Source: Trema orientale (lineage: Eukaryota; Streptophyta; Magnoliopsida; Rosales; Cannabaceae). Taken from it: a DNA stretch of 64,000 bases. The stretch covers positions 24,948 through 88,947 of the forward strand of contig JXTC01000280.1 in assembly GCA_002914845.1 (NCBI GenBank), given 5' to 3'. The notes beneath the pieces are model-generated. The model was not told where the DNA came from, made no database searches, and saw nothing but the letters and a program-made list of their open reading frames with translations. The translations under genes and the position numbers were made by a program. Positions 11,927-23,729 of the stretch are shown here, one piece after another (the first letter of the stretch is position 1; every line of letters begins with the position of its first letter).

Positions 11927-13849
11927 TCATTCAACATCGTCCAAATGTCCAAATATCTCTCTCCAGTAAGACGATGCTTCCTCAGGAGTTCGGAGAGACC
12001 AAATGTGAGGTTTGGTTTTTTCACGAGTTCCTAAAATTTCCTGCATTCAGAGAGGCTTAGCTTGTTACTCTAATGACTGCAGAAATGCATACTTCATAAC
12101 TAAGTCCATTTAAATTTTAGAAAACATATAACTTAGAAACCATGAATTAATTCCGGTTCTTATATTGAAAAGTCATAATGGAACTACTTACGACCAGTTG
12201 TTGAAGAAAGAAAGAAAGAAAAGGGTTTAGAGTTTTAAAAAAGTTGGGACCTATTATTTCAAAACACAATATAAAGAAAGTACAAGCAGAACAGAGAGAC
12301 AAATGAATTAACAAAGGAATCTTATCAAATTAGCACATATGGGAAATAATTCAGGCACTCCAACAAAATTTTACGGTCTCTGGACTCAAGTCCATCCTTC
12401 ATCCTTGTATGTAGGAAACTGAGAAACTACTCAAGCTATATGAAATGGCATACTTGAAAACTAGGGATACAAGACACTCGAGCACTACCCAATTGAGATG
12501 AAACCTAAACAATGGACAGGCAATAACCATACTGGATTTTTCTTGTCCCATTTACCATTCAGCAGTATCTATGTCAATATTCTGTGTCACTTGATAAAAT
12601 GACAATGTCTCTTTTAAACTTCCTTCCAACCTTCGTATTTAAAGTTTTTGTTCCACATAATGAAAAACCAACTTGGGTGAATTACCCTATCCCTATACTT
12701 GAGTCGGGTTAAACTCCACTCTCTTTATCGCTTTCATGGCGATGGTCACAAAACGACAGTGGATACTACATCCAATCCCACACTCGACAGAGTCATTTGT
12801 AACAATCTACCATGCGTAGACCCAAAACATCAACATCAACACTGGGTCCTGAAGCCCTTCCCGTCCTCGCCATATCATAGTTTGACCAGTATTCTAAGCG
12901 ACAGTATCATGCCCATATCCATTATTCCAACACATGTCTGCTTCAGGACTCGAAATCAATACCTATGGTTACAAATCCATTGGCTAAAAACTCACCCCTA
13001 AAAACCGACCTGCCGGCAAAGCAGAGCCAAAAAAAAATTGATCCAGTCACTAATGACTTGATACAGATGTTTCACTTTATTATCCATCTCAACATCTCAT
13101 CTTCAACTTGATTAATTTAATGAACATTCTCTCTTTAATTGTTCAATATTTCATTTCACAGAGCTGAAAATACTCGAAAACTAACTTCCCCAACTGTAGA
13201 ATCTAGACATATAGCATTAATGTGAAAGAGGGTAAACCTAAAAAACAGAATCAAGACAACCAATCACATAAAAACTGTCACAAGAAGTGAAAAATTGGTT
13301 AAAAAGTAACAAACCTGAACGTGAGAAGCGCTTTTGGTCTTCAAAGTTAAACAATCTATAAAAGCACTCCATTTCGGGGAACAGTTATCAAGTGTCCCAA
13401 GCCTATAGTATTGCTGCATTTGATGAACCGGAGCTGACAACACAACAAGGAAAATGCTCATTATATCAAAATCCTGATTTTTAAGGAGAAAAGTTCACAT
13501 ACACAAAATTTAACATAAATAAATAAAAACAAAACAAAGCAACACAAAAAACTTGATTTGTCATAGTTTCGATACTATTAGTAATAAAATCCTCCCCAAT
13601 TTGATTTAATTGACTTAATTTCTCCAAATAGCGAAAATTACACAAACAAGTAGTTGGTTAAGATCAGAAATTTTGGAATGAAGACAAGGTGTTCGAGAAA
13701 ATGACGCTTAGAGCTAGACCAGGTTAGAACTTAGAAGAAGGAAAAAGTACCGACTTACAGTAGCAAAACCAGAGAGCGTCGAAGCAAGCGGAGCAGGACA
13801 ATCGCCGCACGGTTCCGGTACCTGGACCCTCTTTCTTCTCCGAAGACAT
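11927..13849 (-). CDS. Twin-CX9C small protein, DUF3128/Emi1-like
   Basis: The CDS is three exons on the minus strand: 13849-13759, 13433-13315 and 12040-11927, all GT-AG and in phase, giving 107 aa. I recognise the DUF3128 (yeast Emi1-like) family from the LWFCYSPVHQMQQYYRLG segment and the C-terminal KPHIWSLRTPEEA segment. Two CX9C motifs are visible, Cys19/Cys29 and Cys48/Cys58, with an extra Cys22. This is the pattern of small proteins oxidised by the MIA pathway and kept in the mitochondrial intermembrane space, so that location is a family-based inference. The ATG lies just downstream of a CT-rich (plus strand) tract that would form a GA-rich leader. Intron 2 is about 1.27 kb. No frame damage is seen. 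The molecular function in plants is not evident from sequence. Confidence 0.9.
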
Positions 13850-14427
13850 TATTCTCTCTCTCTCTCTCTGCTATCGGTCTATCAGAAGAAAGTATGAAGA
13901 TGAGTTCAAGAAACAAAACGACGTGTTTTCTGAATGTTTTCCAACGTCATGGGCCAATTAATATGGGCACAGTTTATTATACCTTGGGAAAGGTTCACAA
14001 ATACGCGTTTTCTTAAGACTGTTTTCATAAATATGCGTTGCTTATTATTATTTCACAAAGTCATTTTTATCCTTTTCTGGGAAATGTATACCACACGTGC
14101 TTTATACATGAAATGTATATCATAGTATCCACTTCATGCATAACAACTGTACCTAAAAATCGATATACTTTTTGAAATGTATACTACAGGTATAAATTTA
14201 CATTATAAATGTAAAAAAACATAGTACCTACAGTCAAACTGATCTGAGTGCTTTCAACTTCAAACAAATGAGACTCTTAACATATATGCAAAGACGAAAG
14301 CATCTTACCACCAGAATGAAAAACTACTAATTTTGAATCTCAGTCTCGAGCACATATATAGATTAAAATATTGAGGTTTATAACTCAGGTTATTATATAA
14401 TAACATGCACTTTCTCAAATCATAAAA
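13850..14427. other. Leader and promoter side of the twin-CX9C gene; repeat DNA
   Basis: 13851-13871 is a (CT)n run in the presumed 5' leader of the minus-strand gene. Around 13980-14210 there are phrases such as GAAATGTATA and TACATGAAATGTATA that recur in the repeat blocks at 52580-53527, so this is probably a diverged member of that family. No coding sequence is seen. Confidence 0.45.
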
Positions 14428-14830
14428 TTAAGTAAAAAAGAAAAAAGGCACCAAATATTCCAAACGTGAAAAAAGGTCTATGATGAAAAACTTCACGTAT
14501 TCGATGACCTCAAAGGCATGCCCATTATGTGCATTCACTTGCTCACACTTGGCGTACATATTAATCAGATAACTTCCTACATAAAAATTGGAATCCAAGC
14601 CTTGTTTAACCGCATGAGCATGAACAAATAAGCCATAGTTTAAAGCTGCTAAACTAGCAATTGCACTTAAGATACTTCCTAAAGTAGATCTAGTAGGTTT
14701 TACATTGGCTTTTCTCATTTTCAAGAAAAACATAAAAGCCTCTAACTCATAAACTGAGGCAATTGCTTCTAGAACTAAGACAATTTCTTTGACAAATGCT
14801 TCTGAGGCAACAAGATATGTTTACATTCCA
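14428..14830 (-). pseudogene. Pentatricopeptide-repeat (PPR) gene fragment
   Basis: The minus strand from 14733 encodes about 65 residues typical of plant PLS-type PPR proteins: a KMRKANVKPTRSTLGS repeat end, then HAHAVKQGLDSNFYVGS and YLINMYAKCE. After that the similarity stops and the frame runs into unrelated codons. The minus-strand sequence upstream to 14830 has traces of the preceding repeat but is out of frame. Real PPR proteins are hundreds of residues long and normally intronless, so this is a relic. The intact source gene is not in the window. Confidence 0.8.
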
Positions 14831-16424
14831 ACTCGACACTGTCACTATAAACTGTTTTCTATAAGGAAATGTCTAATTTCTATGTCAACTTTAATCTGTT
14901 AACAATAATGAACTTCACCCTAAGTATGTTCGATGAGGACTTAGCTATTCTTTACAACCTGATACTTCCTTTAACTTAACATTACCCTTTAGCTATTTAT
15001 TAGATGTTAAAACTTACAAAGTAATTACAAAACAGAGACCAAGGTCTGCATCACTGCATCTAAAGCTGAGTAGTATGAACTTTTTGTTAAAAAAAGAGCA
15101 TAACCCATACATATTAACGGAGAGAAAGCAAAACAAAGCTGCAATGTCAAGGTGAGGTCTTGAAAGAACATATATCTTAGACTTAGACTCACTGAAGCAT
15201 TTTATCAAACATCTTATATCCTTAAATAGACCTAAACAAATACACATTAAAAACAACTTAAAAAAGAAAAAAGCGTTGTCAATGTTCCTGATATCATTGA
15301 AAATAATATATCATATATCACTAAGAAACACATAACAAATAATATATAGAATCAATCCTTGATACACAACTCAAACCCAATATTATAACATACATTCAAG
15401 CATCAGGTTATAGGCACAAAAATTGAACAAAAGTCATATTAAAAAAAAATTAAAAAAAGAGCACAAGCATCAGCTTGTAGATTAAAAAAATGTCATGGAT
15501 ACCAAACACCTTAAACAAAATAACATATAAATTTCATATCAAAAGCCCCCAAGTTCACATATATAAACGAGAAAACTTCCCTGCAGGTAGCCGTACCTCA
15601 TCAACAACTAATGCTCAAGTTAAAAATGCACAAGGGAATCAGCTAAGGAGTTGGGTTCAAGACGAGATGGGAATGAAGTGAGTTTCCATAGACAAGTAAA
15701 TATTTCGCTAAAAGAGCATGATTAAAAATAGCAATATAGAAGGTACATATTCGAAATTCATATACCCTTTTCGCTATTTTACTTGAACTCTACACTAATA
15801 ACCATATCCAACTCATAGAGAGAACAAGTTTTCAGATCATAAAAAAATGAACATTTTAGGGCTTTCAAATCAAGGGTTTTTGACAAGGGGCTTCAAATCA
15901 AGGATTTCATATCAGAGAGTTTTTGATAAGGAACTTCTAATCAAGGATTCCATATCACACACATAGAGAGAGAGAGAGAAACCTGTCATGTTGAGGGGTC
16001 ACTGGAGATGAGGCGAACAGAGTCGAAGTGCCGGAGATGAGGCTGACGGAGCCGTAGCGTCGGAGACAGAGCTGAAGCACCAGAGATGGAGCCGAAGTGC
16101 TGGAGACGATGCCCAATCTCAGAGCTTAGCTTCGCGTTTAGCTCGCTGGTCTAGAGAAGAGAAGCGATTCTCAAAGTTTTTTTAAGTAACTCTGAGTTTT
16201 CAGAGAACAAATGAAAACATCAAAATGATGTTTCCCAAATTCTCTATTTTTTTTAACTTTGTTTTTAAAAGTTGTTCCCAAAAAACAGGGCCAAACGACT
16301 CTAGTTATTCTCAGGAAACAATTTTTTTGTTTTTTAGAGCAGAAAACAGTTTTTTAGTGTGCATGCTAAACACTCCCTAAATTTCTCGTATCGTATACTT
16401 TTCAGCCTGTTTGCTTTTGGAGAG
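14831..16424. other. Gene-free region with a purine-rich minisatellite-like patch
   Basis: No supported gene. At 15845-15955 the phrases AATCAAGG and TTTTGA recur in a loose 40-50 base rhythm. From 15990 to 16120 imperfect units of 20-30 bases centred on GGAGATGAGGC / GGAGACAGAGC follow each other. The block near 16290-16380, ending GTGCATGCTAAACACTCCC, looks like a transposon terminus, but I find no partner. Confidence 0.4.
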
Positions 16425-16432
16425 GGCTTATA

Positions 16433-18994
16433 TAGGGGTGGCAATTCGTTTCCACGGGTCGTGTTCGTATCGGGTTGAGGCTCAAAATTTACAGAAAACC
16501 TCCTAACCCGAACACGATCCGTGACACGACAGGTTGGAAAAAGTGTGACACTAACACGACCTGCTCAGGTTGCGGGTCAACACGACCCGCGAACACGATA
16601 GAACCCGATTTTGACACGACCCATGGACCCGATTTGGACACGACCCGCCAACCCGATTTGAACCCGATTGGCGGACCCGAGATAAAGATACTGAGCAAAA
16701 GAAAATCATCATTCAAATTAATATAACATTGTAATTCAATCAATTGAACACGTTGAAACTCAAAATTTTAACATAAAAGATTAAAATCCACAACATATCT
16801 CAAACATGAAATTCTAGTCAAAGTCCACAATAATGCAATATAATCGTCATAGACAAGGTCAACAACTAACAAGTTTAATAGTTCATAAATCACAATTATC
16901 ATAATGAAATCAAACATAGTAATTACAATAACCCAATTTCATAAAAAAGTATCAGATCAAACAATCTAGTGAGAAAAAACCATCAGTAAGTATATCACAA
17001 ATAATGGATTAATCTAAAGACTAACGGCAGCACCAGCACAAAGTACTCCACAAACAGATTTATATGGTTGGCTACACTTTCACTCTTTTCATATCATCCA
17101 AAATCTTTAGGCCATTAAAATAAAAAACAAATAATCAAGACCATGTTTCAATGTGAAGATATTACTGTCATTCATAATAAAACTTTAATACAGTTACAAT
17201 AAATATGAAAAGTATACAACGAGTTCAACATATTTACAACCCAAACTATGATGCAAAGGGACAAAAAATCTTATTTGTAACATTTTAAAAGAAAAAAAAT
17301 GAACACAACCACAACAAACTTAGCAAGTCACAACATATAAACAGAGAAGCACACAAATAAAATCTAGGAAAAGTTAGCTAACCTCGCCATTATCTTAAAA
17401 TCATGGAAAAAACAGGATCATATACTTGTAAAAGAGCTCTTAATATAGTTGACAACAGTTCAGCTTTGTCAAGCCTCCTTTCAGACAACTAAATATGAAC
17501 TTATAAAAAAATTGAAAAAACATAAACTACCTATTGACGCAATTGGAACCAAGGAGTAGGTTGCTTAAATAAATAGCAAATTTCACCCTTTCTTAAGATA
17601 GATAGATAATAGGGATTCTGAGAGCAATGCTTTAAAGTTTTGGGAACTAAACAGTCTTGAGAGGAATATAACGGTGCTTAGAAACCTATTTTTCTCTAAA
17701 TGACTGCATCTAAGCTTGACAAACAAACCACAATAGAGGCCACACTCCAAAATAAGTATCATAAGAAGTTCAAGAAAATCAAAAACAATTCCTCACCATA
17801 TGCGAGTTGGCACTGTGCAGCCATGTGAGCACAACCTGAAAGTCTATACTTTGTGAGTTCATTCTTTCAATCACCACAAATGTGCACCAATGTGGTAGTC
17901 AGAAAAGAAAGTTGGATTTGGGTATATCAAACTTAAGGAGTCAGAAATAACATGTTATATTACTTTAGTTATTTAGTTACTTTTCGTTAAAAGAAACCAT
18001 TTCCATAGATTTTTGCCAATTTCTCAAAAGAATATAGTCATAAATGGAACGTCAATAAGGCAGTGGAAACGAAACCAAGACTTCGTGAAGAAACTTTCAA
18101 GCCATTCTTGTGGAATAGCCAGAAACGACATAGAAAAAAGAAGATCCCAAACTGAGTCCCTGAGTTCTCAATCCATTTTCCCAATCCAAAAAATAATTTC
18201 AAGATTTAAAATGTTCCGAAACTCACCATTTCCTCACTGATTAAAATCTCTAAATCGTAAAGGTTTCACACTTAATGGATATATTGAACTCTTATACCAT
18301 TAAATTCGACATTAAAAAGCCATGAAACCAAACCAAAAAAAAAAAAAAAAAAACCAAACCAAAAAAAAAAAAAAAAAGCAAGATAAATACCTAAAAAAGA
18401 ATATAAATTGGAAAGCATCGTCAAAAGCCTGGAGTGGGTACGAGCAGTTCCTATGTGCAGGGGTTCGGGACTTTGGTTCGAGCCAAGCTTCTGAGTTTGG
18501 TTCACGTTGGGTTACCGAGTGGTACGAACGAACTGGGTCTCCGCGCCTAAAGCAGATTTGGGATCTTTTGAATTCTGCAATTTCGGGTTGATCTGGGGAT
18601 CGATTGGGTGGGTACGGCTTGGTGTTATAAGGTGAAGAATAATGGATTTTTGGACGAAGCAGCGCTTTTTCAAGAACGCTATTGTGAAGTGCAATAAAAG
18701 GGTATAATTGTTGTAGTGAGAAGGAGAACAATCACAGTATATTTTTTAGGTCGAACTCACAAATCCAAAAAAATTAAAAAAAAAAAAAAGAAAAAGGAAA
18801 TCACAAACCTTGAGTTGGCAGTAGATGGGAGAACCGTAGAAGTCACGATCGAACTCGAAGGCAAAGGTGAGAGTCCTGAGAGATGGGACTGGTCAGGCTA
18901 GACTCTTGAGCTCGCGTAGTTGCACTTGATGGTTGAGTTTCTTATGCTCAAGTAGAGCTCGTGTCGTCGTGTGGAAACCCGTATTGCCACCCTA
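16433..18994. mobile_element. Non-autonomous hAT element, 2.56 kb
   Basis: The ends are inverted repeats, TAGGGGTGGCAATTCG on the left and the complement of TAGGGTGGCAATACGG on the right. The 8-base target duplication GGCTTATA is perfect (16425-16432 and 18995-19002), as hAT elements make. The subterminal region at 16450-16690 has many ACACGACCCG-type motifs, likely transposase-binding repeats, and CGTGTCGTCGTG occurs near the right end. I find no hAT transposase motif inside. The interior includes A-rich runs near 18330-18380 and a more GC-rich patch at 18420-18720 of unknown origin. Mobility would need a transposase supplied elsewhere. Confidence 0.92.
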
Positions 18995-20308
18995 GGCTTA
19001 TACGCTTAAGAAAACTACGTTGTGTGCCCATTTTTACAACCTAATGGCCTGTTTGGTTCATTGGAACGGGCCTTGGAATGGAAAAACATTCTAGCACAGG
19101 AAAACATTCTAGTACAGGGCCCATTCCAATATTTGGTTTGCACTTAAAACTCAAGAATCATAATTTTTTAGCAACTTCTATTCAACTTGCTCACTGTATT
19201 TGGGATTACTGAACCAGATCTACCAAATAAGCATTCCACTCTTTACGGATACCTAAAAAAAGTTACTTTCCCCTTTTTGCCCTATCTCTCTCTCGTGCAC
19301 TATCTCTCACCAGTAGCTCAAATAGATCGATCTCTCTCTGGCCAACCTCTTCTCCCTTGTCGCACTGCCACCATTCTTCCTGCAATCTCTGCTCGGCGCT
19401 GCCACCTTTCCTCCGGCGATGTTTGCTCGGCGCTGCTAACTCTCCTCCATCCATCTCTGGTTGATACCGTGAGCACAAAAGCTTTGGCTCAAAATTTCAG
19501 GTATATTTTTCCATCTCTTCCACCACAATATCTCTGCTATCAAAGCTTGTCAATCTGTCAATAGTTTCCCACCTTTGCTCAGTGCTTGGTCTGTCATCTT
19601 TATTGGTTTTTTTTTTTTTAACTATCTAAATGCTTATGTTGCCTTGTTTGTCCATTGCATTGTCTGTGATTCTTTCGATTAAATCATGGTAATGCTTCTG
19701 AGCAAACTCCTTTGAAGGAACCACAATCTTTATGGCAATGAGTTTAAACCCTTTTCGCTCAAATCTGGCTATGATTTTCGAAATCTGGAGAAGAAAATAT
19801 TATAGGCTAAGCAATAGAATAGGGAACACAAAAATGATTCTCTTTTTCACATGAACAATCAAACACAAAAAAAGAAAATTCCAAAATTTAATACGAACAA
19901 ATTCTCAAAACATACTCTTTCAACAGAGGCAATGCCACAAAGTTGGGTTTATGATTTAAAGAATAGATTCAGATGCAAACTCTAACACAAAACTATCAAC
20001 AGTTGAGGAGATACATCATTGATAAGGATTTTGAAGTTAATTACACCTGTCTACTTAAATAATCTTGAAAGTTTAGCCCCAACTACAATGGTCTTAAGTG
20101 ATATTCACCATGACAAGTTGACAATACGAATACATTTCAGGGGCGTAGCAAACAGAGGTTATATAGTTAGCTTACCACTCTTTGCATCCCATAAGGCTTG
20201 ATAGCAATAAAAGTGCGTTCAAACTGGATAGAGAAGAAAAAAGCTTCAGAATAACACAAGCATTTAGAAAGGAACTGCCTTTGGGATGTTTCATCTTTAT
20301 ACCATCTT

Positions 20309-20309
<1 letters not shown>

Positions 20310-20364
<55 letters not shown>

Positions 20365-20372
20365 ATATATAT
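20310..20372. repeat. (AT)n microsatellite
   Basis: About 60 bases of almost pure AT alternation, with one interruption near 20352, within the left half of the Harbinger-type element. The surrounding 19580-21300 has no supported gene. Confidence 0.9.
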
Positions 20373-21336
20373 AGTTAGATTTTAAGAATTTCAAAGAAGG
20401 AATTGATAATAGCCAAAATGCTCAAGTTGAAGATTGAATTGATTTTAAATAGTCCAAGGAGGCCAGTTTTTGACAATTTTTTATTCTTCTATTTATCTGT
20501 TTATCAGTTTTTGATAAGATTGGGTTAGTTTGAGAATTATGTAGTTAAGAGGACAATACGTGTTATGAAGGAGAAGGTATATGTATATGTGTATGTATGA
20601 TAAATGATGGCCACAGCTGCAGTAATTGGGCTTAGTACAACGAAAATGCTATTAAATATCTATCAATTTTTTAATTCTCTGTATATTGGACAATATGTGT
20701 TATGTTGTTTTCTCAAAAGTTCATATTAAAAGGTAATATTTACTATTAAAAGATCATTTTAGTTACCTAGTATATATGTGATTCACTTGTATTTTGGAAC
20801 ATGTTGGCTACTTTAGAATTTCTAAGATAGTCCAATAATCTAAGATGAAAAGTCCTGTGTACTCAAAAGTTTGATTGGTGTTATAACTTCCAAAAGTGGT
20901 CCATGATCAATAGATGTATAGACTCCTTTTATATATAACAGAAAGAATTTCCTTGTATTTATATGGTAATAGGGTCTTATTTGTTTAATATATGTAACCA
21001 TAAATCAAATAGGTGACAGTTTCTATATATGTAAATATTTTAAATGAAGTTTGAAGGATCTCTCATAAAATACATCTAGATAAGGTTTATCTGACGATCA
21101 GTACACATCATTATATATCTAAAACAATAAAGTTTCTTAGTTGGAATTAATAATTAAGAAGACATTTTGGATACTAGTTAGCCGACCTTAGCTATGTATA
21201 TATTCTGATTTTTATCTTTTTGTGTTAATTTGATAATATGTTTTTGTGAAGTTTAAAAACATGTGAAGTTTGAACACATAAACTGATTATTGGTATTGGA
21301 CTATGGCTGTGATTGTAGAAAAGTTATTTTGGAACA

Positions 21337-22690
21337 TTGATGGCTCGTTTAAGAATAAATACGAGAGACAATTTGAGAAAGAAGAAGTTGGCTACTCTTT
21401 TTATGCATTGGGTGCATATTATGCACGTTTGTGCATGGTTTCTTGAGTTAGTAAATAATATCATAAAGGAAAAGTTTGAAACCAACTTTTTAAGAAGACA
21501 ATTATATGTAATTGATTTCCTAAAAAATAGATAAGTTGTCAATCGATTGGTCTATGAAAGTGATGCAACTTGCTTAGATAATCTTAGGATGACTAGGCGT
21601 ACTTTCACAACATTATGTAGGTTGCTTGAAACTAATGGAGGCTTAAGAGATTCAAAGCACTTGTGTGTAGATGAACAAGTAGCTATATTTCTACACATTA
21701 GCCCATCACATAAAAAATAGAGTTATTAAGTTTGAATTCATGCGATCTGGACAAATAATAAGTAAGTATTTCCATAATATTCTACATTCAATCATTTGCT
21801 TGCATGGAGAACTATTGAAAAGACCGGAACCTGTTCTTGAGAACTCGACTGATGAGAGATGGAAGTGGTTCAAGGTATATATTATGAATTTATCTGGTCA
21901 ATTTTGCTTATAAAATTGTCTCTTTGTCATTTCTAATTTTGTAAATATAATGTTTTGCTTGAAATAGAATTGTCTAGGGGCATTAGATGAGACATATATT
22001 AGAGTAAGAGTGCCCAACCAAGATAAACCTAGGTACCGCAATCGGAAAGGTGAAATTGCAATAAATGTATTGGGAGTGTATTCTCAAGATATGCAATTTA
22101 TTTATGTATTACTAGGTTGGGAAGGTTCAATAGCTGATAGTATAGAGTCCTTCGTGATGCTTTAAGAAGAACAAATGGCTTAAAGGTTCCTAGCGGTGAG
22201 TATATAATAAATGTGGATTCAAGTTATCATCAAAATTATGCATTCTACCAATGAATTTGAAGTTTTTGTTCAATATGTAGGCTATTATTATCTTGTGGAT
22301 GTTGGATATACAAATTGCAATGGGTTCCTTGCTCCTTATCGAGGACAACGGTATCATCTTAATGAATTTGATGGAGGACCACAACCAAATAATTCAAAAG
22401 AGTATTTTAATTTGAAGCATTCAGCTGCGAGAAATGTTATTGAGCGATGTTTTGGAGTGCTTAAAAATCGATGGGTAATACTTAGAAGCCCTTCATTCTA
22501 CCTTATAAAAACTCAAAATCGCATTATCATGGCTTGTTGTTTGTTGCACAACTTTATTAGAAGAGAGATGCCTAATGATCCATATGACGTAGTTGTACCA
22601 AACGAGCAAGATAATGATACTGATGACGATGATGAATTGTATGGTGATCCAATAACAAAACTTCAGATGAGTAGAGTACTTGGAGAATAA
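21337..22690 (+). pseudogene. PIF/Harbinger DDE transposase relic
   Basis: The pieces in order read as the nuclease of PIF/Harbinger elements (ALP1-like, DDE_Tnp_4). LGALDETYI near 21970 carries the first catalytic Asp, GWEGS follows near 22115, YYLVDVGYTN near 22280 carries the second Asp, and NVIERCFGVLKNRW near 22435 carries the acidic residue of the third site. FLAPYRGQRYHL and LHNFIRREM are also typical. Introns appear at about 21874-21966 and 22195-22279. In-frame stops near 21533 and 21720 and a two-base insertion near 22140 (after ADS) break it. Only the 3' exon stays open, to the stop at 22688. Confidence 0.88.
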
Positions 22691-22990
22691 ATTTAGCCCA
22701 AGAGATGTTTGATGAATGGAGGAATCGTTAAAGTTTGAATGTTTGTTTATTTGTTTGTTTGTTTCTTTTATAGTATGATTCTATTTGTATTGCACCTTAA
22801 GGCATTCCTAATGAATTTAGGAAGCTACTATTACTCTAATTAAATGGTTTTGTTTGTTTTGAGTCATAGTGAATATCTTGTGTTGCGGAATTAAATGAAT
22901 TACTATTTTTCTATGCAAGATTTTATTAAGTAACGTTATTATTTGACAGCTTAGCTATTATTATGAATATTATTAACTGTTATTTTTAGG

Positions 22991-23252
22991 ATGGAGTCAT
23001 CAAAAGGCAAAGATCCCGGGTAGAATAAGAGGTTTTAGACTACAGATGAGGATAACAAGCTCATAGAGGCCCTTTTAGAGATTCACAATGAAGGAAAGTT
23101 CAAAGCTGAAGGAAATTTCAAAGCTGAAGGAAATTTCAAAGCTGATTATCTAACAGTTATTGAAAGATATTTGGAAGTACAACTACCTGGTTGTGGCTTG
23201 AAAGCTAAGCCTCACATCGAGTCTCGGATGAAGACTTTGAAAGCACAGTTTT
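22991..23252 (+). pseudogene. Myb/SANT-like DNA-binding protein of the Harbinger element (partial)
   Basis: The frame from the ATG at 22991 reads as the Myb/SANT-like domain that partners PIF transposases: a TTDEDNKLIEALLEIHNEGK segment, later SRMKTLKAQF. Two TAG stops occur early, the second at the place where the family normally has Trp. An 18-base unit coding for a KFKAEGN-like repeat is present three times at about 23095-23148. The rest is lost in the N run. Confidence 0.78.
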
Positions 23253-23729
23253 NNNNNNNNNNNNNNNNNNNNNNNNNNNNNNNNNNNNNNNNNNNNNNNN
23301 NNNNNNNNNNNNNNNNNNNNNNNNNNNNNNNNNNNNNNNNNNNNNNNNNNNNNNNNNNNNNNNNNNNNNNNNNNNNNNNNNNNNNNNNNNNNNNNNNNNN
23401 NNNNNNNNNNNNNNNNNNNNNNNNNNNNNNNNNNNNNNNNNNNNNNNNNNNNNNNNNNNNNNNNNNNNNNNNNNNNNNNNNNNNNNNNNNNNNNNNNNNN
23501 NNNNNNNNNNNNNNNNNNNNNNNNNNNNNNNNNNNNNNNNNNNNNNNNNNNNNNNNNNNNNNNNNNNNNNNNNNNNNNNNNNNNNNNNNNNNNNNNNNNN
23601 NNNNNNNNNNNNNNNNNNNNNNNNNNNNNNNNNNNNNNNNNNNNNNNNNNNNNNNNNNNNNNNNNNNNNNNNNNNNNNNNNNNNNNNNNNNNNNNNNNNN
23701 NNNNNNNNNNNNNNNNNNNNNNNNNNNNN
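23253..23729. other. Assembly gap of 477 Ns
   Basis: Unsequenced. A long open frame through it is meaningless. Confidence 1.

Noticed and set aside
18312..18731. Overlapping open frames on both strands in the hAT interior
   Set aside because: They consist largely of poly-Lys or poly-Phe from A/T runs, with no family resemblance. The splice-like phrases are not supported by a continuous product.
19187..19564. 125-codon open frame near the left end of the Harbinger element
   Set aside because: It has Ser/Leu-rich composition with no domain and lies in the presumed leader region; there is a similar-length shadow on the other strand.
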